DNA from: VFZS01 sp964353255
GTDB taxonomy: Bacteria; Acidobacteriota; Terriglobia; Bryobacterales; Bryobacteraceae
Assembly (NCBI GenBank): GCA_964353255.1
Contig: CAYGVJ010000056.1
Span: 1 to 33,135, forward strand
DNA: 33,135 nt
Direction of reading: 5' to 3'
Shown one piece after another: positions 8,389 through 16,912 of the stretch (the stretch's first letter is position 1; each line of letters opens with the position of its first letter). The notes under the pieces were generated by a model that did no database searches, had not been told where the DNA came from, and worked only from the letters and a program-made list of their open reading frames with translations. The position numbers and the translations under genes were made by a program.

Positions 8389-10019
8389 AGTTGCCGAATG
8401 ACATGAAGGGACTGACGTTTGACGACGTGTCCTCGATCGAGATGAATGACTTCAGTGTGGAGATGCTGTTGCCGGCGCTGTTTCTGATGGTTCGCACGCA
8501 GGGGCGGCGGATGGGTAGAACCCCGAATGAGCCGACGCACTTTGAGGTGTACCTGAGTAAGCTGCTGCAGGCGGGGGTATTGCGGGGCTTTGATGATCGG
8601 AACCGGCAGCACCTGCTGGCGCTGTGGCTGCGGACGAGTGTGGTGAAGATGGGTCGGAGGAGCCTTCGTCGCAACGAAGAGCAGATCATGCATCTGTATC
8701 CGCTGACGATGCTGACCCACAAGGCAGGTTGGCCGCAGGAGAACTCGCGGCTGCGGGGCGTTCATTTGTTCCTGTACGAGGCGCTAAAGGAGGAGGCGGG
8801 CAGTCCAAGGGAACTCGAAGAGGTGTTCCGAAGGGCTTTCGGTGAGGGCGTAGCGTGGGTGGACCGAGGCCCGCACTTCGATGGTCAGTTCGATGGCCGA
8901 AGCGAGCTGGATATCGAGACGCTGCTGTCGGTACGTTTCCTGGAAGCGTTGGTGGCGGTGGAGCCTGCCCGTGCTCAGGCAGCGGGGCCGGAACGGGGGA
9001 GGCGGGCGCTTCTGCCGGAGCGGAGTTCCCAGATGGCGCGGCACATTCTGCGGCTGGTAGGCCACTGCCGGGGATTGGTTCCGACGGCTTACCTGACGAG
9101 GATGCTGATGGCGGTCATCAACTGTCACCTGCTGGTGTACACGCTGGAACTTGTGAGGACGGTGTCGTGGCTGGTGGATCAGAAAACGGACGAGCCGGAG
9201 GAGTTGTACCTGGACTGCACGGAGGGCGGTGACGCGTACAGTGACGAACTGGCGAGGAGGTGTGTGGAGCGTGACCTGGAGGGGCTGGAACGGTATACGC
9301 GGGCGCTCTTGACGCTCAGGACGCTGCATCGTTATGTCAAGCACAGCGTCGAGCTGAAAGGGCGTGTACCTCGATTGGAGAGCGATGTTCACGGGTACCT
9401 CAAGGGGTTAGTGGGACTGGCCGCGGACACGACGTGCGAGGCGCACGCGAATGTGGAGTTCGCTCTAGTGTGCGGTGAGAATGGAGTGGACAACGTGGAC
9501 CGGGACGGGGAGGGCCATGAGGGGAGCGAGACAGCGGTCTGGCTGCGACAGCTCAGGGAGGACCGTGAGCGGCGGCCCGTGGAGCGTATTGTGCACGTCC
9601 TGTATGAGGCTCAGCGCCAGTCGGGACTCATGAACTTCACGAAGTGGTACTACTCAGTGGGTGGTTTCAACCGCCCTGCAGGAATCGTGGCGGGGAACAC
9701 ACGGGGAGCGCGGCGGGTGGCGCGTTACAGGATGAGCAACGAGCTACTTGGGGCACTGGTCCACGTGGCCATGGCCGATTTGGAGGACAGCGCCGGGGTA
9801 CTGCCGTTGCGGAAGTTCTTGGGTTGGCTCGAGAGATCGTTCGGTTTCTGCATTGGGCGTCCTCCCGGATTTGACCGGTCTACGGAAGCGTACGGTGCAG
9901 CCGGGCAGAACTTCGAGGCGTTCAGAGGCAAACTGAGGCAGATTGGGGTGTTCAGGGATCTGTCAGACGGGTTTGATGCCCAGTATCTGCGGCTCCCCTC
10001 GGTAGCAGGCGGGGCCTGA
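8379..10019 (+). CDS. Unrecognised protein of the defence-like operon (MAD7/DptG position)
   Basis: A 546-residue protein with no signal peptide, membrane segment or catalytic motif that I recognise. The start is TTG at 8379, inside the end of the preceding gene, with AAGGAGGA at 8365-8372 as a strong ribosome binding site; the ten-base overlap implies coupled translation. The N-terminal third is helical (LLPALFLMVRTQGRRMG, FEVYLSKLLQAGVL). The middle is a mostly helical region with many Arg and Glu. The last 130 residues (WYYSVGGFNRPAGIVAGN, then YRMSNELLGALVHVA, and 'GAAGQNFEAFRGKLRQIGVF') look like a winged-helix-like end, similar in plan to the end of DptG. Its place between the kinase-ATPase and the HerA-type protein is the position of MAD7 or DptG. 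It is likely a structural or adaptor subunit, which is inference from context. Confidence 0.7.
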   Translation: MRLKLPNDMKGLTFDDVSSIEMNDFSVEMLLPALFLMVRTQGRRMGRTPNEPTHFEVYLSKLLQAGVLRGFDDRNRQHLLALWLRTSVVKMGRRSLRRNEEQIMHLYPLTMLTHKAGWPQENSRLRGVHLFLYEALKEEAGSPRELEEVFRRAFGEGVAWVDRGPHFDGQFDGRSELDIETLLSVRFLEALVAVEPARAQAAGPERGRRALLPERSSQMARHILRLVGHCRGLVPTAYLTRMLMAVINCHLLVYTLELVRTVSWLVDQKTDEPEELYLDCTEGGDAYSDELARRCVERDLEGLERYTRALLTLRTLHRYVKHSVELKGRVPRLESDVHGYLKGLVGLAADTTCEAHANVEFALVCGENGVDNVDRDGEGHEGSETAVWLRQLREDRERRPVERIVHVLYEAQRQSGLMNFTKWYYSVGGFNRPAGIVAGNTRGARRVARYRMSNELLGALVHVAMADLEDSAGVLPLRKFLGWLERSFGFCIGRPPGFDRSTEAYGAAGQNFEAFRGKLRQIGVFRDLSDGFDAQYLRLPSVAGGA

Positions 10020-10035
10020 GGGGGAGGGGACGGTT

Positions 10036-13000
10036 ATGATTCGGGAGCTGTTGGAGGATCTGGCCAGGGAAGTCGTGCGCGAGTTCGAGGGGAGGCGGGT
10101 TGGCCACTGCCTTCGGGTGGACGGGTTAGAGGGGGCTGATGCGGAACGGCTCGTGGAGCTTGTGCGCGCGGAAGCGGAGGGCAAGTTCGGCTGCTTTCTG
10201 CTGGCCCGTGAGCGGACGAGGCACGTGGAGCTCCGTCCGGATCAGGCGGTGGAGGCACGCAACGACACTGGCCGGAGCCTGTGTATCGTTGTGCCACCGC
10301 AAGTGCAGGACATTCTTCCAGAGTCGCTGGCGAATGCATTCGCTGTGTTTGACACCCAAGTGTTTCTTGAGCAACGCAGAGAGGCGTTGATAGAGGAGCT
10401 GCGAGGAGAGGTGCGCGAGGCGGTGCGGGCTGTGGGGTCCTACCTGCGCGGACGGGCGAAAGTGTCTGTGGAGGATTTCATTGCGTTCCTGCTGGATGTG
10501 CGCCAGGAGCCTCGGGCAGAGAGGGTAGGCAGGTCTCTGTGGCGGGTGGGGCTGGTTCCAGACCTGGGGGGCGGTTTTGTGGCCCGGCTGAAGCGGAATC
10601 GCGAGGCGGTGGACGAGATTGCCAGGCCGGGAAGACCACAGAGTTCGGCACTCGAGCGGTTGCAGCGGGCGCGCCTAGCACCGGGTGATTTCACGAGTAG
10701 GCTGGCGCACCACCTGTCTGGGAGACGGTTGTATGACACCGAAAACTGGCAACGGCCGATTGCGATGGAGCCAGCGGGAGAACAGTTTTCGTTTGACAAA
10801 TGGCGGTTTCCGGATCAACCGCAGCCGGAGTTGGAGCAGATCGTCATTCAGCCGTTCGTTGACAAAGATGGCAAGGTCTACCCGTACTGCCACCTGCAAC
10901 CGGGGTCTGGCGGCGCTTTGGTTGGGAAGCTCGGCCGCAGGGAGAAGGTGACGGTGAAGTGGACGAGCGAACCAGCGCGGCCGAAAGGAGTCGCCCACTG
11001 GCGCCTGGAGCTGATTCCTTCGGAGTCATACCACGGCCGGGGATACGCGGCGAGCCTTCCCTCGCGGCAGGTACCAGCCGGGACGGGCGCCTCACATACA
11101 GCAAGGTTGACGCTTGATCTAGAGGCTCCAGAGGAACTGGGAGTTCGGGTGGTTCAGGTGCGAGTAACGGCGCTGGATCAGGATGATCTCGAGGTGCTGG
11201 ACCCGGAGGGGAGGCAGGTTGAGGGGCTGTCGGAGGAGTTCTGGTTGAAGCAGGCCGGTGAGGAGCCAGACGGGGGGGATGACGGAGATGGGCCGGTCAA
11301 GAAGAGAGCAGAGATCTCGCTTCCGTTGGCGCGGCTGGAGATGACGACGCGGCTGCATCAGGAGGAAAGTGAGCTTGAGGAGAGCGGTGCGGTGTGGAAG
11401 AGGGGCGAGTACTACTACTTCCACGTTCGACTCAACCGCCGTGAGGAGAAGCGGGTTGCCGCGAGTCAAGCTCTGGTGGAGCTCCAGGATCGCGTTATGC
11501 AGGAGCGCGGATGCGGCTGGTTCTTCGCCGAAGTGGGACCTGACACGCCTGTGACGTGTGACCAGTTTCAGCGGGAGCCGTTGCCGGAAGAACTGAGCTC
11601 GTCGCCGGAGTGGCAGGAGTTTTTCGGGCACCGGGAGCGAGCACTGAAGGAGCTTGCTGGACGGGGGACGCGAGGGCGTGTGGAAAGCCTGGCTTGGGAT
11701 GCGGAGCTGGTCGGTCAGGTTCGGCGATACGCCCGGTCGTATCGGGACCTGCTAGAGAAGCTCATTAGTCAGGGGCTGAAGGAGTCGTTGGTGTGGGCTC
11801 TGCGCCTAGACAGCGTGCAGCTGAGCATCTGCCACCCAGGCGGCCGGAGAGAGAAGGCCGTAGTGGTGCTGCCGTTGCACCCGCTGCGGCTGTTGTGGTA
11901 CGGGGCTTATGCGCTGCTCTTGGAGCATTGGGGGCAGCGGGTGAAGGAGTTTCCGTGCCGCGCCAGGAGGCGTTGCATGAATCTGGAGGGAATTCGGCGG
12001 CTTGGGCCGGAGAACCTGCCGGCTTTCGTTCCGGATGCGGAAGGGAATATCTACGTTTTCGCGCAGAACGTCGGGCTGTACACGGGAATCGCGCTTCCGG
12101 TGGAGACGAGGGAGCCTGCGCGGGTGATCTCGCAGATCACCACGATGTTGGGCCTACCCGCTGAGCTGGGCCAGTTCAGCGACCTGCCGGTGGAGCGACT
12201 TTCGCGCGCGGTGACGGCGTATATGGATCTGCACCGGCATCAGGACGCACTTCGGCTCAACGTTGTGAATCCGGGAGACGGCACTTTCGTGGCGGAGGGG
12301 CTGCTGGAGGCCCTTAAGGGGCGGGTTTCAGAGGAGGGGAGCAGTGGGCAGGTGTCGAATCTGGACGTGCTGGCACACTGCTGCGCTCCACTCCCGATCA
12401 CACTTCCGGGCTTTGACAGACTTCGAGAGTGGGTTTATTCTTCGGAGTGGCCCAAGGAAGGCTCGCATCTCCAGCCACAGTACCAGCTTGCGATCCGGGA
12501 CGCGCGGGAACTCCAGCGTATCCCTGGAGGGGACGTGCACCTGACGCTGTTGTTCGACTACAGCGTCCCATCGATTCGGGTGCTGCCGCGGACTGGGGTA
12601 GAGACGAGCGCGTCTGTCTACGGGCTGCTGACCCGGCTGTGCACTTCATTTGAGAGCACGGACTCGCGGGCGTGCTGGGTGCACCAGATACGGCTACCGA
12701 AAGAGGGAGTCCGGGAACGTCATCCGGTCCAGCCACAGTTGAGCGGGGAGCTGGTTGAGGGGCAGTCGGCATACCTGACTGGGGTGCGGTGCCTACTGGG
12801 GGCGGAGGATGGAGAAGTCTCGCTGGTGGTGGAGCTGGATCCCGAGAGGCGCAACCAGCTCGATCAGGTGCATGATCGGTCCGACTGGGTGTGCGTAATC
12901 GATCGGTACATGGGGGTAGATGCGTTTGATGCTCCCCGGGACCCGTACTTGTCACAGATCTCCCGGAAGTACTTGTTGGATTACGCGCCGGACTTCATCG

Positions 13001-15027
13001 AGGGACTGAGCCGGCGGATGGTGCTGACCACGGCGTGGCGGGAAGAAGTAGAGGAGCTGATGAGATTCGCCCTCGAAGAGCTGGGGTTTGAGGCCATCAC
13101 CGAGAGCGTCGGGGAGGCGCTGGACCATTTGAAAAGCATCTCGGCGCGACTGGCGCTGCAACTAGTCCACCGGGATGCACGGGGCATGGAGGCCGCCGCG
13201 TTGGCGGCGGCAGTGGCGTGGATGCGGTCTAGTGGAGAGCTGGGCAATGCGATTCTGGTACCGGTGGACGCCCACCCTGAGATCTTTGGTGAGAAGGTGA
13301 CCACGGGGAGGCCCGAGAGCGAAGGTGAGGATGGGCTGACGGGAGGTAGCGGATCGCGGTGCGACCTTCTCCAAGTCCGCCTGCACGCGAAGCGGCTGGA
13401 GGTCTGCTTCATCGAGGTCAAAGGAAGGACGAAGATGGGTGCAGCGAGCGTCGATCAACTGGCGGAGCGGATGTGTGATCAGATGGAGGCGGCAGAGAGC
13501 CGCTTTCGCTACCTTTTCTTCAATGCGGAGGAACGGGTTGACCGGGTGGTCGAGCTTTCGCGGCTGGCGTCGATACTGCGCTTCTATGCGTACCGAACGT
13601 GGCGGCACGGGTTGTTCGGAACGCGGGGAGATCTTGAGACCGCGCTCCAGCGCATTGAGTGGATGGAGAGTGGAGCATTGGGGTTGCGGGCATCGCGACG
13701 CGGATATGTGGTTCATCTCGGGGGCAAGGGCAAGGAGTTTGAGCATCGAGGCGCCCATATCAGGGTCTTGAGTGCGGAGGACTTCCAGGCGAGGACTGTT
13801 TTTCGGAGCTCGACAGGTGGCGATGCGAGACCGGAGACGCCGGGTGCTGTTGAGAGGTGTCTCAGCGAGGAGGGCGCCACGGGTGCGGGCGCGTCTGCTC
13901 AGGTTCAAGCCGGAGGCAGTCCCGGGAGCCCGGACTGGGAGGTCTTCGACCAGGTGCGAAGGGCAGGAGAGGTAAGGGTGGTCCTTGGAACAAGCGTGGA
14001 TCAGGAGCTGGTTTGGGGCCCGAGCGTGGTGGGGAGTCCGCACATCTTCGTCCTGGGAATGCCGGGGCAGGGGAAGTCGTGGACGGTGACTCGCCTGCTA
14101 TGTGAAGCAGGGCGGCAGGGACTTCCGGCACTTGTGCTGGATTTCCACGGCCAATTCAGTTCGCCGGAGTCGCCATACCAGCGGCTGCTCCAGCCGAAAG
14201 TATGGGAGCTGACGGAAGGCCTGCCGTTCTCCCCGTTCGACGCCGTGGGGAACGCGGACGCAGGGGCGAGGTTCTGGAAGACGAACTCCTTTGCGATCGC
14301 GGAGATATTCCAGTACGTCTTCCGCCTGGGAGACATTCAGCGCGGACTCATCTACGAGGCGATGGTCGAGTGTTACAAGGACGCTGGGTTTGAGGCCGGC
14401 GAGATCTCGCGGTTGCCAACGATGGCCGCTCTTGAGCAGAAGATCAGGCAGCTCGAAAACCGGCAAGGAGTGAAGAACGTGCTTGTGCGGTGCAAGCAGG
14501 TGTTCGACTTCCGGTTATTCCGGGAGGATTGCACTCCAGATTCGAGCCAACTGCTGAGAGCAAGCGCAGGGGGACTGGTGGTGGATGTTCACCGGCAGGG
14601 ACTGGAACACGTGCAGATAGCGGCGGCGGCGTTCTTGCTGCGGAAGCTCTACAAGGACATGTTTCGCTGGGGTGAGGCCACAGAACCCCGTTTGCTGCTC
14701 GTGTTGGACGAGGCGCACCGGGTTGCGCGCGACGTGACCTTGCCGCGGATCATGAAGGAGGGGCGCAAGTTCGGTGTGGTCGTGGTGACCGCGAGCCAAA
14801 GCATGACGGACTTCCACCCGGAGGTGCTGGCGAACTCGGGCACGAAGATCGTCTTCCGAACGAACTATCCGATGTCGAAGAAGGTAGCGGGCTTCCTGCG
14901 CGGCCACCGGAACCAGGACTTGAGTCGGATCGTGGAGCAATTGCAGGTGGGTGTTGCGATGGCTCAGACACCTGAAATGTCTCACGCATGGCGTGTTCAG
15001 ATGGGATCGCCGCCGGTGGTGCAATAG
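10036..15027 (+). CDS. Large HerA-type ATPase with internal nuclease-like motif (MAD8/DptH-like)
   Basis: A 1663-residue protein, third gene of the operon, 16 bases after the second, with GGGGAGGGGA ahead of its ATG. The first 1050 residues match nothing I can name; they include an acidic linker (residues about 409-420) and beta-rich stretches. Residues about 1105-1170 carry a PD-(D/E)xK-like core: D1110 in 'RCDLL', then E1127 and K1129 in 'CFIEVKGR'. From 1336 on is a HerA/FtsK-type motor: Walker A GMPGQGKS (1341-1348), 'LVLDFHGQF' (D1369, H1371), Walker B 'LLLVLDEAH' (D1558, E1559), and the 'VVVTASQS' sensor strand followed by 'GTKIVFRTN'. Length and order of domains match DptH and the ATP-binding protein of the MADS trio. 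It probably translocates or remodels DNA; whether the nuclease motif is active cannot be told from sequence. Confidence 0.8.
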   Translation: MIRELLEDLAREVVREFEGRRVGHCLRVDGLEGADAERLVELVRAEAEGKFGCFLLARERTRHVELRPDQAVEARNDTGRSLCIVVPPQVQDILPESLANAFAVFDTQVFLEQRREALIEELRGEVREAVRAVGSYLRGRAKVSVEDFIAFLLDVRQEPRAERVGRSLWRVGLVPDLGGGFVARLKRNREAVDEIARPGRPQSSALERLQRARLAPGDFTSRLAHHLSGRRLYDTENWQRPIAMEPAGEQFSFDKWRFPDQPQPELEQIVIQPFVDKDGKVYPYCHLQPGSGGALVGKLGRREKVTVKWTSEPARPKGVAHWRLELIPSESYHGRGYAASLPSRQVPAGTGASHTARLTLDLEAPEELGVRVVQVRVTALDQDDLEVLDPEGRQVEGLSEEFWLKQAGEEPDGGDDGDGPVKKRAEISLPLARLEMTTRLHQEESELEESGAVWKRGEYYYFHVRLNRREEKRVAASQALVELQDRVMQERGCGWFFAEVGPDTPVTCDQFQREPLPEELSSSPEWQEFFGHRERALKELAGRGTRGRVESLAWDAELVGQVRRYARSYRDLLEKLISQGLKESLVWALRLDSVQLSICHPGGRREKAVVVLPLHPLRLLWYGAYALLLEHWGQRVKEFPCRARRRCMNLEGIRRLGPENLPAFVPDAEGNIYVFAQNVGLYTGIALPVETREPARVISQITTMLGLPAELGQFSDLPVERLSRAVTAYMDLHRHQDALRLNVVNPGDGTFVAEGLLEALKGRVSEEGSSGQVSNLDVLAHCCAPLPITLPGFDRLREWVYSSEWPKEGSHLQPQYQLAIRDARELQRIPGGDVHLTLLFDYSVPSIRVLPRTGVETSASVYGLLTRLCTSFESTDSRACWVHQIRLPKEGVRERHPVQPQLSGELVEGQSAYLTGVRCLLGAEDGEVSLVVELDPERRNQLDQVHDRSDWVCVIDRYMGVDAFDAPRDPYLSQISRKYLLDYAPDFIEGLSRRMVLTTAWREEVEELMRFALEELGFEAITESVGEALDHLKSISARLALQLVHRDARGMEAAALAAAVAWMRSSGELGNAILVPVDAHPEIFGEKVTTGRPESEGEDGLTGGSGSRCDLLQVRLHAKRLEVCFIEVKGRTKMGAASVDQLAERMCDQMEAAESRFRYLFFNAEERVDRVVELSRLASILRFYAYRTWRHGLFGTRGDLETALQRIEWMESGALGLRASRRGYVVHLGGKGKEFEHRGAHIRVLSAEDFQARTVFRSSTGGDARPETPGAVERCLSEEGATGAGASAQVQAGGSPGSPDWEVFDQVRRAGEVRVVLGTSVDQELVWGPSVVGSPHIFVLGMPGQGKSWTVTRLLCEAGRQGLPALVLDFHGQFSSPESPYQRLLQPKVWELTEGLPFSPFDAVGNADAGARFWKTNSFAIAEIFQYVFRLGDIQRGLIYEAMVECYKDAGFEAGEISRLPTMAALEQKIRQLENRQGVKNVLVRCKQVFDFRLFREDCTPDSSQLLRASAGGLVVDVHRQGLEHVQIAAAAFLLRKLYKDMFRWGEATEPRLLLVLDEAHRVARDVTLPRIMKEGRKFGVVVVTASQSMTDFHPEVLANSGTKIVFRTNYPMSKKVAGFLRGHRNQDLSRIVEQLQVGVAMAQTPEMSHAWRVQMGSPPVVQ

Positions 15028-15059
15028 GAGGGCGAGCGTGTGGCTGAAGTCAGCCCGTG

Positions 15060-15094
15060 ATCGGGATGTCAAGCCGGTCGACGGCTTTCCCGAT
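15060..15094 (+). terminator. Strong hairpin after the defence-like operon
   Basis: ATCGGGA (15060-15066) pairs with TCCCGAT (15088-15094), and inside it AAGCCG (15071-15076) pairs with CGGCTT (15082-15087), with a four-base bulge and a five-base loop: 13 base pairs in all. It starts 33 bases after the stop of the third gene and ends 15 bases before the duplicated RDD end. There is no T-tract, so it is either a factor-assisted terminator or a structural mark of the insertion boundary. Confidence 0.5.
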
Positions 15095-15108
15095 GACGGG
15101 CAGCGGAT

Positions 15109-15260
15109 GCCTGATTGCGGCCTGCCTGAGCTTGCTGGCGTGCGGCCTGGGCCTGCTCTGGGCGCTGTTCGACGAGGAAGGGCTCACCTGGCACGACCAC
15201 ATCTCGAAGACGTATCCCACACTGGAGCCCTCTCCTCGCCGCCTTCCCCGCCGCCGATAG
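15109..15260 (+). pseudogene. Displaced 3' end of an RDD gene
   Basis: Bases 15109-15226 are 115/118 identical to 3853-3970 and encode the same residues, from 'LIAACLSLL' to 'HISKTYPTLE'. The frame then runs on through 34 bases unrelated to the intact gene and stops at TAG 15258-15260, the same distance as in the intact copy. There is no start codon or front part belonging to this copy: upstream of 15109 is the hairpin and the defence operon. An ATG at 15057 opens a 67-codon frame through it, but that start lies in unrelated DNA. This is best read as the resident gene's end, cut off from its front by the arrival of the block. Confidence 0.85.
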
Positions 15261-15306
15261 AAGTCCTGTGATCCAATGGTCAATGGAGGGGTAGCTCCCG
15301 TCGCGT

Positions 15307-16689
15307 ATGGCCTTCAATATCCATTTTGACGACACCAACCTGATTGCGCCGCGGGGTGTGGCCGGCGGCGTCACGCTCTCTGAGATCCAGGAGCAGCGCG
15401 CCAGAGCCGGGGCCGCGGTACCCGCATTTCGCAAGATTTTCGAGGCCGGCCGGAAGGCCGGCTTTCCCGGGCTGCCGTTCGAGCCGGTGGACGACATTCT
15501 CGGCTGCGCCGGCGAGCTGCGTGGATCCTACGACACCGTGTGTCTGGCAGGCATCGGCGGCAGCGCGCTCGGCGCCTGGGCGCTGGACTGCGCCCTGCGC
15601 GGACCGCACCCGGTGCAGAGAGCCTTCTGTAGGGAGCATCCCCGGCTGGTGGTTCTGGATAACGTTGACCCGTCGTTTGTGGGCGCGGCGGTCCAGACGA
15701 TGGACCCCCATCGAACTGTGGTGGTCGTGGCGACCAAGCAGGGCACCACCGCCGAGACTCTGGCTACGTTTCTGATCCTGCGCGACTGGATGCGGCAGGC
15801 GCTCGGCGCGGACGCGGGGAAGCGGATCGCCGCCGTGACCACCGAAGGCAAGGGTGATTTGGACGCTCTGGCGCGCCGCGAAGGATACCGCATCTTTGGG
15901 ATTCCTGCCGACGTCGGCGGGCGGTTCAGCGTGCTCTCGGCAGTCGGCCTCCTGCCGGCGGCACTCATCGGTATCGACATCCGCAAGCTGCTCGGAGGCG
16001 CGGCGGCGATGACCAGCCTGTGCTGGGAGCCCGACTTGGATCGTAATCCGGCTCTGCGGTCTGCGCTGCTTCACTGGCTGCTGCTCGAGCGCAAGAAGAA
16101 GTCGATCCAGGTCGTGTTCCCCTACTCAAACCGCCTCTGGGGCACGGCCTCCTGGTTCCGGCAGCTTTGGGCGGAGTCGCTGGGCAAAAAGCTGAACCGG
16201 CAGGGGCAGGAGGTGTACCAGGGCCAGACGCCTGTGGCCGCCCTCGGCGTCACCGATCAGCACTCTCAGCTTCAGCTTTACATCGAAGGGCCTAAGGACA
16301 AGGTTTTCACCTTCTGGGTGGTGCGGGATTTCCCCGATCCCGGCCCCATCCCGGAGGTCCGCCTCGGCCTGGAGGCTTTCGACTACCTGGCCGGCAAGAG
16401 CCTGGCTCAACTGCTGGATGCTGAGCGGCGCTCGACCGAGGCGGCGCTGGTGGAAGCAGGCCAGCCCAATTGCACCTTTACGCTCGACCGGCTGGACGAG
16501 GAGCACCTCGGAGCCTTCATGCAACTCCTGGAGTTTCAGACCGCCTTTATGGGCGAGTTGCTCGACGTGGATGCCTTCGATCAGGAGGGCGTCGAGCTCG
16601 GCAAGAAGTTCACCTACGGGTTGATGGGCCGGCCGGGCTTCGAGTCCTACCGGGAGCGGTTTGAGAAGTATGAGAAACGGCGAGGCTGA
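15307..16689 (+). CDS. pgi: Glucose-6-phosphate isomerase
   Basis: A 460-residue cytoplasmic enzyme that interconverts glucose 6-phosphate and fructose 6-phosphate in glycolysis and gluconeogenesis. Both SIS domains are visible. Motifs in order: 'LAGIGGSALGAWAL' (phosphate-binding loop), 'VATKQGTTAETLATF', the family signature 'DVGGRFSVLSAVG', 'LWAESLGKK' (catalytic Glu), 'VTDQHSQLQLYIEGP' (catalytic His) and 'GVELGKKFTYGLMG' (catalytic Lys). The length is that of the compact bacterial form rather than the 550-residue type. It begins 46 bases after the displaced RDD end, so in the ancestral order it probably followed the RDD gene directly. No strong ribosome binding site precedes the ATG. Confidence 0.95.
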   Translation: MAFNIHFDDTNLIAPRGVAGGVTLSEIQEQRARAGAAVPAFRKIFEAGRKAGFPGLPFEPVDDILGCAGELRGSYDTVCLAGIGGSALGAWALDCALRGPHPVQRAFCREHPRLVVLDNVDPSFVGAAVQTMDPHRTVVVVATKQGTTAETLATFLILRDWMRQALGADAGKRIAAVTTEGKGDLDALARREGYRIFGIPADVGGRFSVLSAVGLLPAALIGIDIRKLLGGAAAMTSLCWEPDLDRNPALRSALLHWLLLERKKKSIQVVFPYSNRLWGTASWFRQLWAESLGKKLNRQGQEVYQGQTPVAALGVTDQHSQLQLYIEGPKDKVFTFWVVRDFPDPGPIPEVRLGLEAFDYLAGKSLAQLLDAERRSTEAALVEAGQPNCTFTLDRLDEEHLGAFMQLLEFQTAFMGELLDVDAFDQEGVELGKKFTYGLMGRPGFESYRERFEKYEKRRG

Positions 16690-16701
16690 ATTTCGGGCCC
16701 G

Positions 16702-16727
16702 CTGGTGCGTGTTTTCGCGCACACCAG
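16702..16727 (+). terminator. Hairpin downstream of pgi (possible terminator)
   Basis: CTGGTG (16702-16707) pairs with CACCAG (16722-16727); after one mismatch three more pairs close a loop TTTTCG. It lies 12 bases after the pgi stop and has no T-tract, so it is a weak terminator at best. The rest of the 223-base gap before hydB holds GC-rich palindromic bits up to 16770 and, around 16814-16844, an AT-richer patch (TTGCTT, then TATGCA and CATTAT) that may carry the hydrogenase operon promoter but fits no clean consensus. Confidence 0.35.
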
Positions 16728-16912
16728 AAGCCCCCGGGAGGCCGCTCGCGGCCCGGCGGCGTCATTTCACCCACAGGCCATCCCCTGGGGTGAACTAAGG
16801 TCTTATTTTTCAGTTGCTTCAGTTTGGCAACCGGTATGCATTATCAGGTTTTCAGTCGAGAACTGGTGAGAACTGCCTAGCTGCGGTCACACTCACCACC
16901 TGGGCACTCGCA

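Noticed and set aside
4408..15027. Assignment to BREX type 2 (Pgl) from the PglW-like kinase
   Set aside because: No PglX methyltransferase, PglZ phosphatase, PglY or BrxD is present, and the second and third genes do not match Pgl components.
4408..15027. Assignment to a Dnd/Dpt phosphorothioate system
   Set aside because: No dndA-E or ssp modification genes lie in the window, and DptF is not known to me as a kinase fusion; the resemblance is kept only as an architectural parallel.
3853..15226. Classical phage-type att sites flanking an integrative element
   Set aside because: The repeats are long, lie in a protein gene and show synonymous divergence, and no integrase gene is found between them.
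16814..16912. A longer hydB start
   Set aside because: The first 33 residues of that frame lack family similarity and lie in a region that looks like promoter DNA; ATG 16913 gives a normal N-terminus.
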